Part shown: positions 1 through 5,015 of the stretch, one piece after another
How the letters are laid out: each line of letters begins with the position of its first letter
Position numbering within the stretch: the stretch's first letter is position 1
Source of the DNA: Minisyncoccota bacterium
GTDB lineage: Bacteria > Patescibacteriota > Minisyncoccia > Phycocordibacterales > UBA1006
Assembly (NCBI GenBank): GCA_937970115.1
Contig: CALBVO010000030.1
Span: forward strand, 1 to 6,749
Direction: 5' to 3'
DNA: 6,749 nucleotides
The notes under the pieces: generated by a model
The model's database searches: none
Told to the model about the DNA's origin: nothing
Seen by the model: the letters and a program-made list of their open reading frames with translations, nothing else
Translations under genes and position numbers: made by a program

Positions 1-30
1 CCTTACAAGAATATCAAATACAAGGTATCA

Positions 31-60
31 CTCTGTGTATTTATACATAGAGCTTCTTAT
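31..60 (+). terminator. Hairpin, possible terminator of a gene upstream of the window
   Basis: A 10-bp stem (31-40 with 43-52, one G-T wobble, two-base loop) is followed by a T-rich stretch (cttcttat). No gene is visible to its left because the window begins 30 bases before it, so a role in ending an upstream rightward transcript is only inferred. The two-base loop is very tight, so the real fold would open the innermost pairs. Nothing else is recognisable in positions 1-103. Confidence 0.35.
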
Positions 61-103
61 ATCTTACAATGGAATAGACAGACCACTGAAATATTATCGA
101 AGT

Positions 104-134
104 AACAAATACCCCGTGACTTTAGTCCGGGGTA
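104..134 (-). terminator. Intrinsic terminator of rpmA
   Basis: TACCCCG (110-116) pairs with CGGGGTA (128-134), and the stem continues inward as GAC/GTC around a TTTA loop with one bulged T, giving about 10 pairs. Read leftward it is followed by TTTGTTA, a short T-rich tract. It lies 5 bases past the rpmA stop codon, the expected place for a Rho-independent terminator. The tract is weak, so termination may be partial. Confidence 0.7.
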
Positions 135-139
135 GTTTA

Positions 140-418
140 TTACGCTTCAATAACTGAAACAGTTTTCTTTACAACAGTATCACCGTTGAAATGTTTTTTT
201 CGTTTAGAACCAAATTTTACAATTCCATCCTTAAGAGCGAATAGAGTATGGTCTTTACCAACACCCACATTTGCTCCGGCCATAATTTTTGTTCCACGTT
301 GTCGAACAATAATTGAACCGATTTGTGCTGATTGTCCGTCAGCTAGTTTCGTTCCTAAATACTTTGGATTCGAATCTCGGAGGTTTTTTGCCGAACCACC
401 GGCTTTTCTATGTGCCAT
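140..418 (-). CDS. rpmA: 50S ribosomal protein bL27
   Basis: This is a 92-residue protein of the large ribosomal subunit whose N-terminal tail reaches the peptidyl-transferase centre and helps place tRNA. The start MAHRKAGGSAKN and the block RDSNPKYLGTK (about residues 14-24) are the family signature. A conserved GxxIVRQRGTK segment (about 34-44) and a lysine-rich C-terminal part follow. Length is normal for bL27 (85-95). The sequence starts directly at MAH, so there is no N-terminal extension of the Firmicutes type that is removed by the Prp protease. The start is fixed by homology; the only Shine-Dalgarno-like element is AAGGAT at 431-436, about 12 bases from the ATG, which is distant. rplU (bL21), the usual partner, is not adjacent within the window. 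The neighbour on the right is divergent and unrelated, so this looks like a single-gene unit ending at the hairpin at 110-134. Confidence 0.97.
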   Translation of the reverse strand: MAHRKAGGSAKNLRDSNPKYLGTKLADGQSAQIGSIIVRQRGTKIMAGANVGVGKDHTLFALKDGIVKFGSKRKKHFNGDTVVKKTVSVIEA

Positions 419-454
419 ATATAATTACTGATCCTTATATATAAGAATCTTTGT

Positions 455-462
455 AGTATACT
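455..462. promoter_or_regulatory. Palindromic -10 element shared by divergent promoters
   Basis: AGTATACT is its own reverse complement, so TATACT (5/6 match to TATAAT) is present on both strands: 457-462 rightward and 455-460 leftward. It sits between rpmA and the 124-aa membrane protein gene, which diverge. Leftward, a TGAC-containing -35 candidate lies 18-19 bp upstream, a suboptimal spacing. Rightward I see no good -35. Predicted leaders are about 30 nt for rpmA and about 47 nt for the membrane protein gene. Confidence 0.5.
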
Positions 463-515
463 TAGTGTTAATAAGAGAAAGTCAGGGTAATGGGTCCTGA
501 AACCTTCAGAGTAAC

Positions 516-890
516 ATGCGGATTATAGACAAAGTACACAAAAAAATCAAGGAATTAGTACACCACAAGTGGTTTGACGAAATAATGTGGCTTAGCATTA
601 TTATGTTTATGGGGTTAGGAATGTTTTCATTAGGAATATTATACGAACGAAAAAAATATGATAATAATAACCCTATAACTATTGAATATGATCAAGAAGC
701 GATTGATCTATGGGAAGAATATCAAAATATTAAATCAGCGAATCAAGAATTTTTTGCATCAAAAAATGGCTCAGTGGTGTATCCAGTTGGCTGCACAAAA
801 GGGAATAAAATCAAGGAAGAAAACAAGGTGTTTTTTGAAAATGTACAACAGGCGATTGTACAAGGTTATCGCGAGGTGGAAGGTTGTTAA
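516..890 (+). CDS. Membrane-anchored small protein with Ada/thermonuclease-like Cys domain
   Basis: This 124-residue protein has a basic, amphipathic N-terminus (1-20), one membrane helix (about 22-43: WLSIIMFMGLGMFSLGILY), and a polar linker rich in Asn, Asp and Glu. The C-terminal domain (about 78-124) reads FFASKNGSVVYPVGC, then NKIKEENKVFF, then GYREVEGC. The order ASKNG, Y-P-x-G-C, IKEEN, aromatic, x-GY and final Cys resembles the small Ada-like metal-binding module at the C-terminus of some thermonuclease-family proteins. I associate short membrane-anchored versions with CPR genomes; that link is from memory of the family. The positive-inside rule would place the C-terminal domain outside the cell. 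Cys93 and Cys124 could bind metal or form a disulfide. The usual terminal CxxC is reduced to one Cys. No clear ribosome-binding site precedes the ATG; the function is unknown. Confidence 0.8.
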   Translation: MRIIDKVHKKIKELVHHKWFDEIMWLSIIMFMGLGMFSLGILYERKKYDNNNPITIEYDQEAIDLWEEYQNIKSANQEFFASKNGSVVYPVGCTKGNKIKEENKVFFENVQQAIVQGYREVEGC

Positions 891-897
891 TAGGTAT

Positions 898-923
898 TTT
901 CTTTTTTATAACTAAAAAAGAAA
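898..923. repeat. Perfect 11-bp A/T inverted repeat
   Basis: TTTCTTTTTTA (898-908) is perfectly complementary to TAAAAAAGAAA (913-923) around a TAAC loop. It begins 8 bases after the stop codon of the 124-aa gene. The T-run is in the first arm rather than after the stem, so this is not a classical terminator on either strand. It may protect the 3' end of the mRNA or simply reflect local A/T tracts. Confidence 0.5.
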
Positions 924-964
924 CAAAAAAGTTTTTGATCTCACAGCAAACTTCTAAAAACTAC

Positions 965-1043
965 AAAGAATTTCTGATATTTCAAAACTCGCCTAAGGGC
1001 TCAAACAGTTGAAATATTTTCAGAAATTCTTTTTTGTTTTAGA
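965..1043 (+). terminator. Long-stem terminator of the 124-aa gene
   Basis: Positions 965-985 pair with 1009-1032 to give 21 base pairs, interrupted only by a three-T bulge (1017-1019). The loop of 23 bases (986-1008) contains a small GCC/GGC mini-stem (991-993 with 998-1000). The right arm ends in a T-run that continues as ttttgtttt. The placement, about 75 bases after the stop codon, and the downstream T-tract support rightward termination. The stem is much longer than typical terminators and mostly A/T. Confidence 0.7.
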
Positions 1044-1070
1044 CAAAGTTTTTATGTAGGCTCGTATGTA

Positions 1071-1106
1071 AAAAGTCGAGCTATTTAGCTCGACTTTGAT
1101 TTTTTA
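1071..1106. terminator. Bidirectional intrinsic terminator between converging genes
   Basis: AAAGTCGAGCTA (1072-1083) and TAGCTCGACTTT (1086-1097) form a perfect 12-bp stem around two T bases. Rightward it is followed by GATTTTTTAT. Leftward the stem's own T-run extends to TTTTTACA. It can therefore stop transcription from the 124-aa gene on the left and from the 93-aa gene on the right. Confidence 0.85.
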
Positions 1107-1178
1107 TAATTATTTTAATTTCCTACATTTCACCTGGTTTATCAGTGGTTGTTATTGCGCCGTAAGTAAATTTTTTTC

Positions 1179-1222
1179 GGGTAGTGTAATTCCTACTTTC
1201 TCCTACCCAGTTTTTTAATTTT
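1179..1222 (+). terminator. Possible third rightward terminator hairpin
   Basis: GGGTAG (1179-1184) pairs with CTACCC (1203-1208) over an 18-base loop, followed by TTTTTT-AA-TTTTTT. The orientation of the T-runs implies rightward termination, although no rightward gene lies between this hairpin and the previous terminator. It could be a back-up terminator, mark a small unannotated RNA from about 1100-1200, or be a 3' structure of the leftward 93-aa mRNA. Confidence 0.4.
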
Positions 1223-1267
1223 TTGATAATTTTAAATTTTAGTTCAACATTATTTATTTAAACTGTA

Positions 1268-1549
1268 TCACAAAATCCTAAATTGTTCACCTAGATTTTC
1301 TTTTAAAATGTTTAGGATTACTTCAGGTGAAACATCGTCATAAATCCTAAATTGTTGTTTATACATTTTCCCGGTAACCGTCATGAGGTGGCATCCAGAT
1401 TCCGAGGTTAATTTAACCGTTATTCGGTGGTCTTTGCGGCCTTTTATTGAAATAATAATTCCATAGCTGGTATTGGTGATATTTTGCTTTTTTAATAGCT
1501 TATTTATTATTTTGACTGGCTCTATGGCTGTTGTTTTACTACCTCTCAT
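1268..1549 (-). CDS. Hypothetical protein, 93 aa, unknown family
   Basis: I do not recognise this protein. It has 93 residues, is basic, and has no signal peptide or membrane segment. The pattern suggests an amphipathic helix (about 9-22, EPVKIINKLLKKQ) and then three or four beta strands (about 29-70, including YGIIISIKG, HRITVKLT, HLMTVTG and KQQFRIY). A last helix follows (about 74-86, SPEVILNILKENL), giving an overall alpha-beta-alpha small domain. It has one Cys (53) and no motif that I can assign. Only one upstream Met is available (the chosen ATG). No Shine-Dalgarno is seen, but TATGTT lies 11 bases before the start and could be the -10 of a promoter giving a leader of a few bases. It is divergent from the 62-codon gene and convergent with the 124-aa gene. 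The hairpin at 1072-1097 is its likely terminator. Coding status rests on length, sensible composition and this layout. Confidence 0.65.
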   Translation of the reverse strand: MRGSKTTAIEPVKIINKLLKKQNITNTSYGIIISIKGRKDHRITVKLTSESGCHLMTVTGKMYKQQFRIYDDVSPEVILNILKENLGEQFRIL

Positions 1550-1567
1550 AGGGATACTTTAACATAG

Positions 1568-1595
1568 TTGACAGGTTTTGTGGTTCTGATATTCT
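1568..1595 (+). promoter_or_regulatory. Sigma70-type promoter for the 62-codon gene
   Basis: A perfect TTGACA (1568-1573) is followed after 16 bp by TATTCT (1590-1595, 4/6 match to TATAAT). Transcription would begin near 1602, giving an A/T-rich leader of about 38 bases before the ATG at 1640. This is the best -35 box I found in the window. Confidence 0.65.
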
Positions 1596-1639
1596 TCCTT
1601 ATTCAAAACAATTCTTTAATTTAATAATTTACTTAAAAA

Positions 1640-1828
1640 ATGCAAAAAAGCACAAAAAAAACAGCAAAACCAACAATGTCAAAAAATGCAAGTATTCAAG
1701 GTGGAATCCATTCTATACCAGAAAAAGCGACGTCACGGATTAGACGCCAACGAACGAATGGAGCAGCTGGATCGCATACAAAAAAAGTATATACAACATA
1801 CTTTGGCACCGAACGTGCTAGGCGTTAG
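1640..1828 (+). CDS. Small, highly basic protein, possible ribosome-associated
   Basis: A 62-residue protein with 15 Lys/Arg against two Glu and no Asp, so very basic. The N-terminal third is Lys/Thr/Ser-rich and probably disordered. The middle carries RIRRQR (33-38) and the C-terminus reads KKVYTTYFGTERARR (48-62). No membrane segment is present. Such composition fits an RNA- or nucleic-acid-binding protein. The tail loosely resembles the end of small-subunit protein bTHX (lysine, hydrophobic, aromatic, Gly, Arg, basic), but this is too short to call. The gene is well framed, with a promoter at 1568-1595, a strong terminator at 1850-1877 and its own transcription unit, which supports a real and perhaps well expressed gene. 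No Shine-Dalgarno is seen before Met1 or before the in-frame Met13 (1676), so the start is uncertain. Confidence 0.65.
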   Translation: MQKSTKKTAKPTMSKNASIQGGIHSIPEKATSRIRRQRTNGAAGSHTKKVYTTYFGTERARR

Positions 1829-1849
1829 ATAGTAAGATTGTAATAATCA

Positions 1850-1877
1850 AGTCCGAGAATATCTCGGGCTTTTTTTG
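1850..1877 (+). terminator. Intrinsic terminator of the 62-codon gene
   Basis: AGTCCGAGA (1850-1858) pairs with TCTCGGGCT (1862-1870) in a 9-bp stem with one G-T wobble and an ATA loop, followed by a run of seven T. It lies 21 bases after the stop codon. This is a textbook Rho-independent terminator and separates this unit from uvrB. Confidence 0.92.
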
Positions 1878-1891
1878 TTAATAAATTCAGC

Positions 1892-1903
1892 TATAGTGTA
1901 ACC
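1892..1903 (+). promoter_or_regulatory. Candidate -10 for leaderless uvrB transcript
   Basis: TATAGT (1892-1897, 5/6 match) ends seven bases before the uvrB ATG (1904), so a start point at the usual distance would fall on or next to the A of the ATG. No Shine-Dalgarno lies before the ATG, and the preceding terminator leaves only about 27 bases. No good -35 is visible at 16-18 bp (that place is the terminator T-run). Confidence 0.45.
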
Positions 1904-3934
1904 ATGTCACAGAAATTCAATCTCCAATCAAAATACCAGCCGGCAGGTGATCAACCAAAGGCCATCAAGACCCTTGTCTCTGGTCTTAAAAAAGGTCAGC
2001 AAAAACAAACTCTATTAGGAATTACCGGATCGGGTAAGACCTTTACCATGGCAAATGTGATAGAGCAGGTTCAAAAACCAACCTTGGTGATTGCCCATAA
2101 TAAAACCCTGGCGGCACAATTGGCACAGGAATTTCAGGAATTTTTCCCAGATAATGCGGTGCATTATTTTGTATCCTACTATGATTATTATCAGCCCGAG
2201 GCATATGTAACGGCCAGTGACACCTATATCGAAAAGGACGCCCAGATTAACGATGAAATTAATCGCCTGCGTCACGCAACCACACAATCATTACTCATGC
2301 GTGATGATGTTATTATTGTTGCGTCGGTTTCGTGTATTTATGGTCTCGGTTCTCCTCAGGAATATTTTGATAAAAACTTCTTGATCAAAGAAGGTGAAAA
2401 ATTATCCAAAACTGACATCATGCGTCGTCTGGTTGAAATTCAGTTTGATCGAACAACTGCTGATTTAACACCTGGTGCATTTCGATCAATAGGAAATACG
2501 GTTGACATTATGCCGACCTCGTCCGAGAAAATTATGTATTCAGTAGATATCATTGGTGGGAAGGTAGATCAGATCCGCGCCATCAATCCGGTATCAGGTG
2601 TGATCCTCGAGGAGGTCGATCATGTCGTTATTTTTCCTGCGAAACATTTCATGACCGATGGCGAGAAAAAGGACCGTGCTATGGAATTGATTAAAAATGA
2701 GCTGAAAGAATCTCTGAACCAATTTCAAAAAGATAGTAAATATTTAGAATATGATCGTCTGAAACGTCGTACCGAATACGATCTGGCAATGATCCGCGAG
2801 GTTGGCTATTGTAGTGGAATCGAAAACTATTCACGGCACCTCTCGGGCAAGGCAGAAGGCGAAGCACCAGATACCTTGATCTCATATTTTCCACATGACA
2901 AAAACGGTAATCCAGAATTTCTGACGATTATTGATGAATCGCATATGACGATACCGCAAATTCGCGCGATGTATCGTGGTGACCAGGCCCGCAAGGAGAA
3001 TTTGGTCCAACATGGATTCAGACTACCGTCTGCAAAGGATAATCGACCATTACAATTCCATGAATTTGAGGAACGTGTAGAGCAACAGGTCTATGTATCG
3101 GCAACACCAGCTGATTACGAACGAGAGGTCTCAGAAACTCTCGTAGAGCAGATTATTCGACCAACAGGACTATTGGATCCAATCGTCGAGCAACACGGGG
3201 TAAAGGCGCGACTAGAGGACGATTATCCAGGACAAATCCAGGATTTCATCGCGCAGGCAGAAATCGATATCGCCAAAGGCGGACGGGCCCTCGCAACAAC
3301 ATTAACGAAAAAAATGGCCGAAGATTTATCTAGTTATTTAAAGGATCGTGAAATCAAAGCAGAATATCTGCACAGTGATGTTAAAACCATGGACCGAATT
3401 AAAATCATTACCGAATTCCGAAAAGGGGATTTTGATATTCTGATCGGGGTAAACCTATTACGTGAAGGACTCGATATGCCCGAGGTCACGTTAATCGGGA
3501 TTCTCGACGCGGACAAGGCCGGGTTCCTACGATCAAAAACATCACTCATTCAAACGATCGGTCGTGCCGCCCGTAACCAGGATGGACGCGTAATTGTGTA
3601 TGCTGACGAAATGACCGAGGCACTGGAATTTGCTGTAACAGAGACCGCACGACGTCGGAAACTACAGATTGCTCATAATAAAAAACACGGCATTACCCCC
3701 GCAACGATTAAAAAGACCATTCACGATATTACCGAGCGCATGCAATCAGAACACGTACAAACCGTAATTTCGGAATTGGATACTGATCTGGCAGCATTTG
3801 GTGGGAATATGAAAAAACTGATGAAATATAAAAAACGGGCTATGAATGACGCGGTGAAGGAACTTGATTTTGAGAGGGCGGCTATTATCCGAGATCAGCT
3901 TATCCAACTAGAAGGTCGATTGGGAGAAAAATAA
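1904..3934 (+). CDS. uvrB: Excinuclease ABC subunit B (UvrB)
   Basis: UvrB is the damage-verifying, helicase-like subunit of nucleotide excision repair. It is loaded on DNA by UvrA, checks the lesion and then recruits UvrC for incision. The 676 residues are full length for the family. Visible motifs are the N-terminal YQPAGDQPKAI (11-21), Walker A GITGSGKT (39-46) and the beta-hairpin region YYDYYQPEAYV onward (about 92-119), which threads behind the damaged strand. They are followed by YCSGIENYSRHLSG (302-315), Walker B DESH (344-347), VSATP (398-402), motif V NLLREGLDMPEV (517-528), motif VI QTIGRAARN (550-558) and a C-terminal UVR domain (about 635-670) that contacts UvrC. The start agrees with the family. 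uvrA and uvrC are not in the window. The gene stands alone between two terminators. Its G+C content is clearly higher than that of the flanking genes by eye. Confidence 0.98.
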   Translation: MSQKFNLQSKYQPAGDQPKAIKTLVSGLKKGQQKQTLLGITGSGKTFTMANVIEQVQKPTLVIAHNKTLAAQLAQEFQEFFPDNAVHYFVSYYDYYQPEAYVTASDTYIEKDAQINDEINRLRHATTQSLLMRDDVIIVASVSCIYGLGSPQEYFDKNFLIKEGEKLSKTDIMRRLVEIQFDRTTADLTPGAFRSIGNTVDIMPTSSEKIMYSVDIIGGKVDQIRAINPVSGVILEEVDHVVIFPAKHFMTDGEKKDRAMELIKNELKESLNQFQKDSKYLEYDRLKRRTEYDLAMIREVGYCSGIENYSRHLSGKAEGEAPDTLISYFPHDKNGNPEFLTIIDESHMTIPQIRAMYRGDQARKENLVQHGFRLPSAKDNRPLQFHEFEERVEQQVYVSATPADYEREVSETLVEQIIRPTGLLDPIVEQHGVKARLEDDYPGQIQDFIAQAEIDIAKGGRALATTLTKKMAEDLSSYLKDREIKAEYLHSDVKTMDRIKIITEFRKGDFDILIGVNLLREGLDMPEVTLIGILDADKAGFLRSKTSLIQTIGRAARNQDGRVIVYADEMTEALEFAVTETARRRKLQIAHNKKHGITPATIKKTIHDITERMQSEHVQTVISELDTDLAAFGGNMKKLMKYKKRAMNDAVKELDFERAAIIRDQLIQLEGRLGEK

Positions 3935-3966
3935 AAACCATAGATTTTCACCTAGGGTTTTTAAAC
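3933..3966. terminator. Terminator after uvrB
   Basis: AAAAACCATAG (3933-3943) pairs with CTAGGGTTTTT (3952-3962), 10 of 11 positions matching, over an 8-base loop. The left A-run contains the last two bases of the uvrB TAA, so the hairpin starts inside the stop codon. The right arm supplies the T-run. Leftward it would also end in T-runs, so it can work in both directions. Confidence 0.75.
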
Positions 3967-4007
3967 TCTTATCTTGTTGTAATATCTTTGATTGCTTTAA
4001 CTATATA

Positions 4008-4026
4008 TTTGCAAATAATTCGCAAA
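4008..4026. promoter_or_regulatory. Fur/Zur-family-like operator upstream of znuA
   Basis: TTTGCAAAT-A-ATTCGCAAA is a 9-1-9 inverted repeat with eight of nine arm positions complementary. Fur-family metalloregulators bind 15-23 bp inverted repeats of this layout, and the centre AATAATT matches the AATnATT core of the Bacillus Zur box as I remember it. It lies 50 bases upstream of znuA and directly overlaps a TATATT -10 candidate (4004-4009), where a bound repressor would block RNA polymerase. The role is inferred from symmetry and position; no regulator gene is in the window. Confidence 0.55.
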
Positions 4027-4076
4027 ATAGTATCTTGGTATTATATTCAGATAATTCGTATCAATTAGTATATATT

Positions 4077-5015
4077 ATGAAAAAATCAATTATTATAGCA
4101 ATCGTTATATTATTAGCATTAGTAAGCTTCGTCGCAAGCAAAAAAGATAATAATCTCCTTACAAAAGAAGATCAGAAAAACAAAGTGGCAACAACTATAT
4201 TCCCGCTTTATGATATAACCCGGCAAATTGCTGGTGATGAATTTGAGGTGGTACTATTACTTCCGGCAGGGGCTTCACCTCATACTTTTGATCCACAGCC
4301 AAGTCTCTTAAAAGAGTTACAGGAATCAAAAGCAATTTTTGCTATTGGGTACGGATTAGATAATTGGTCTACGACCATTGCTCAATCTATTAATGCACCA
4401 ATTATTCCGCTTGATCATAATATTGATCTACGTGCTACGGTAGATGAACATGATGAACATGACGATAATGATCACGACAATCATGTAGGCCATAATCATG
4501 GACCTATCGATCCGCATTATTGGCTTTCAATTCATAGTGCAGAACAAATTACTACGAATATTGCAAATGAATTATCAGAACTAGATCCTGCAAATGCAGA
4601 TCTCTACCAGAATCGTGCAGAAACATATAAAGAAAAACTAGAATCTTTGGAGGATGAGTTAGAAAATAAAACCCAGTCACTTTCAAATAAAAATATTATT
4701 TCTTTGCATGATGCGTGGTATTATTTTGCTGAAGAATTTAATCTAAATCTTGTTGGCACATTTGAACCATCAGCAGGAAAAGAACCAAGCCCTAGATATA
4801 TTTCAGAACTTAAGGATGCCGTAGATAAATATGATGTATCTACATTATTTATGGAGCCGCAACTATCTCAAACTTCTATTAAATCTTTTACCAATGATAA
4901 TAATCTAAGTATTGCCATAATTGATCCACTTGGCGGGGTAGAGGGACGAAATAGTTATATTGAACTTATGCGTTATAACGTTGATCAAGTGGTAACAGCC
5001 TTAAATAAAGAATGA
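4077..5015 (+). CDS. znuA: Zinc ABC transporter substrate-binding protein (ZnuA-like)
   Basis: This is a cluster A-I metal-binding protein that captures Zn2+ (or Mn2+) outside the membrane and delivers it to the ZnuB permease. With the ATG at 4077 it has 312 residues. A hydrophobic N-terminal segment (4-20) comes first. The expected ligands are visible: His69 in ASPHTFDPQPS, His147 in DPHYWLS, His211 in SLHDAWYYFA, and Asp283 in IDPLGG. Between the first two sits a His/Asp-rich loop (about 124-141, seven His), typical of zinc-specific members and thought to be a metal chaperone or sensor. A long helix (about 170-205) links the lobes. There is no lipobox Cys after the hydrophobic segment, so anchoring would need an uncleaved helix. 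An in-frame TTG at 4035 would add 14 polar residues before the signal segment and is unlikely. The stop codon overlaps the start of znuC. Confidence 0.93.
   Translation: MKKSIIIAIVILLALVSFVASKKDNNLLTKEDQKNKVATTIFPLYDITRQIAGDEFEVVLLLPAGASPHTFDPQPSLLKELQESKAIFAIGYGLDNWSTTIAQSINAPIIPLDHNIDLRATVDEHDEHDDNDHDNHVGHNHGPIDPHYWLSIHSAEQITTNIANELSELDPANADLYQNRAETYKEKLESLEDELENKTQSLSNKNIISLHDAWYYFAEEFNLNLVGTFEPSAGKEPSPRYISELKDAVDKYDVSTLFMEPQLSQTSIKSFTNDNNLSIAIIDPLGGVEGRNSYIELMRYNVDQVVTALNKE

Larger units (their letters stand above)
891..1267. other. Gene-free convergent intergenic region with several hairpins
   Basis: These 377 bases lie between the stop codons of two converging genes. I see no credible coding region on either strand. 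The stretch holds, in order, a T/A-rich perfect hairpin (898-923), a 21-bp stem with T-tract (965-1032), a perfect 12-bp bidirectional terminator (1072-1097), about 80 bases with nothing recognisable (1098-1178), and a third hairpin followed by two T-runs (1179-1222). I do not recognise a known RNA family here (not tmRNA, RNase P RNA, SRP RNA or a tRNA). Confidence 0.7.

Noticed and set aside
186..431. 81-codon rightward reading frame opposite rpmA
   Set aside because: It is antisense to bL27, which is certain by homology; the translation has no family features.
682..915. 77-codon frame inside the 124-aa gene
   Set aside because: Out-of-frame shadow of a gene with a recognisable membrane helix and C-terminal domain.
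891..1267. CRISPR array or toxin-antitoxin pair in the small-gene region
   Set aside because: No regularly spaced direct repeats; the small genes are not adjacent on one strand and carry no toxin or antitoxin motif.
2015..2287. 90-codon leftward frame inside uvrB
   Set aside because: Antisense to the conserved Walker A and beta-hairpin region of UvrB; no independent evidence.
4035..4076. TTG start 14 codons upstream for znuA
   Set aside because: It would put polar residues before the signal-like segment, and the ATG at 4077 gives a normal MKKS start.
4430..4510. His/Asp codon repeats (gat, cat, gaa) resembling a tandem repeat
   Set aside because: Explained as the His-rich metal loop of ZnuA rather than a DNA repeat.
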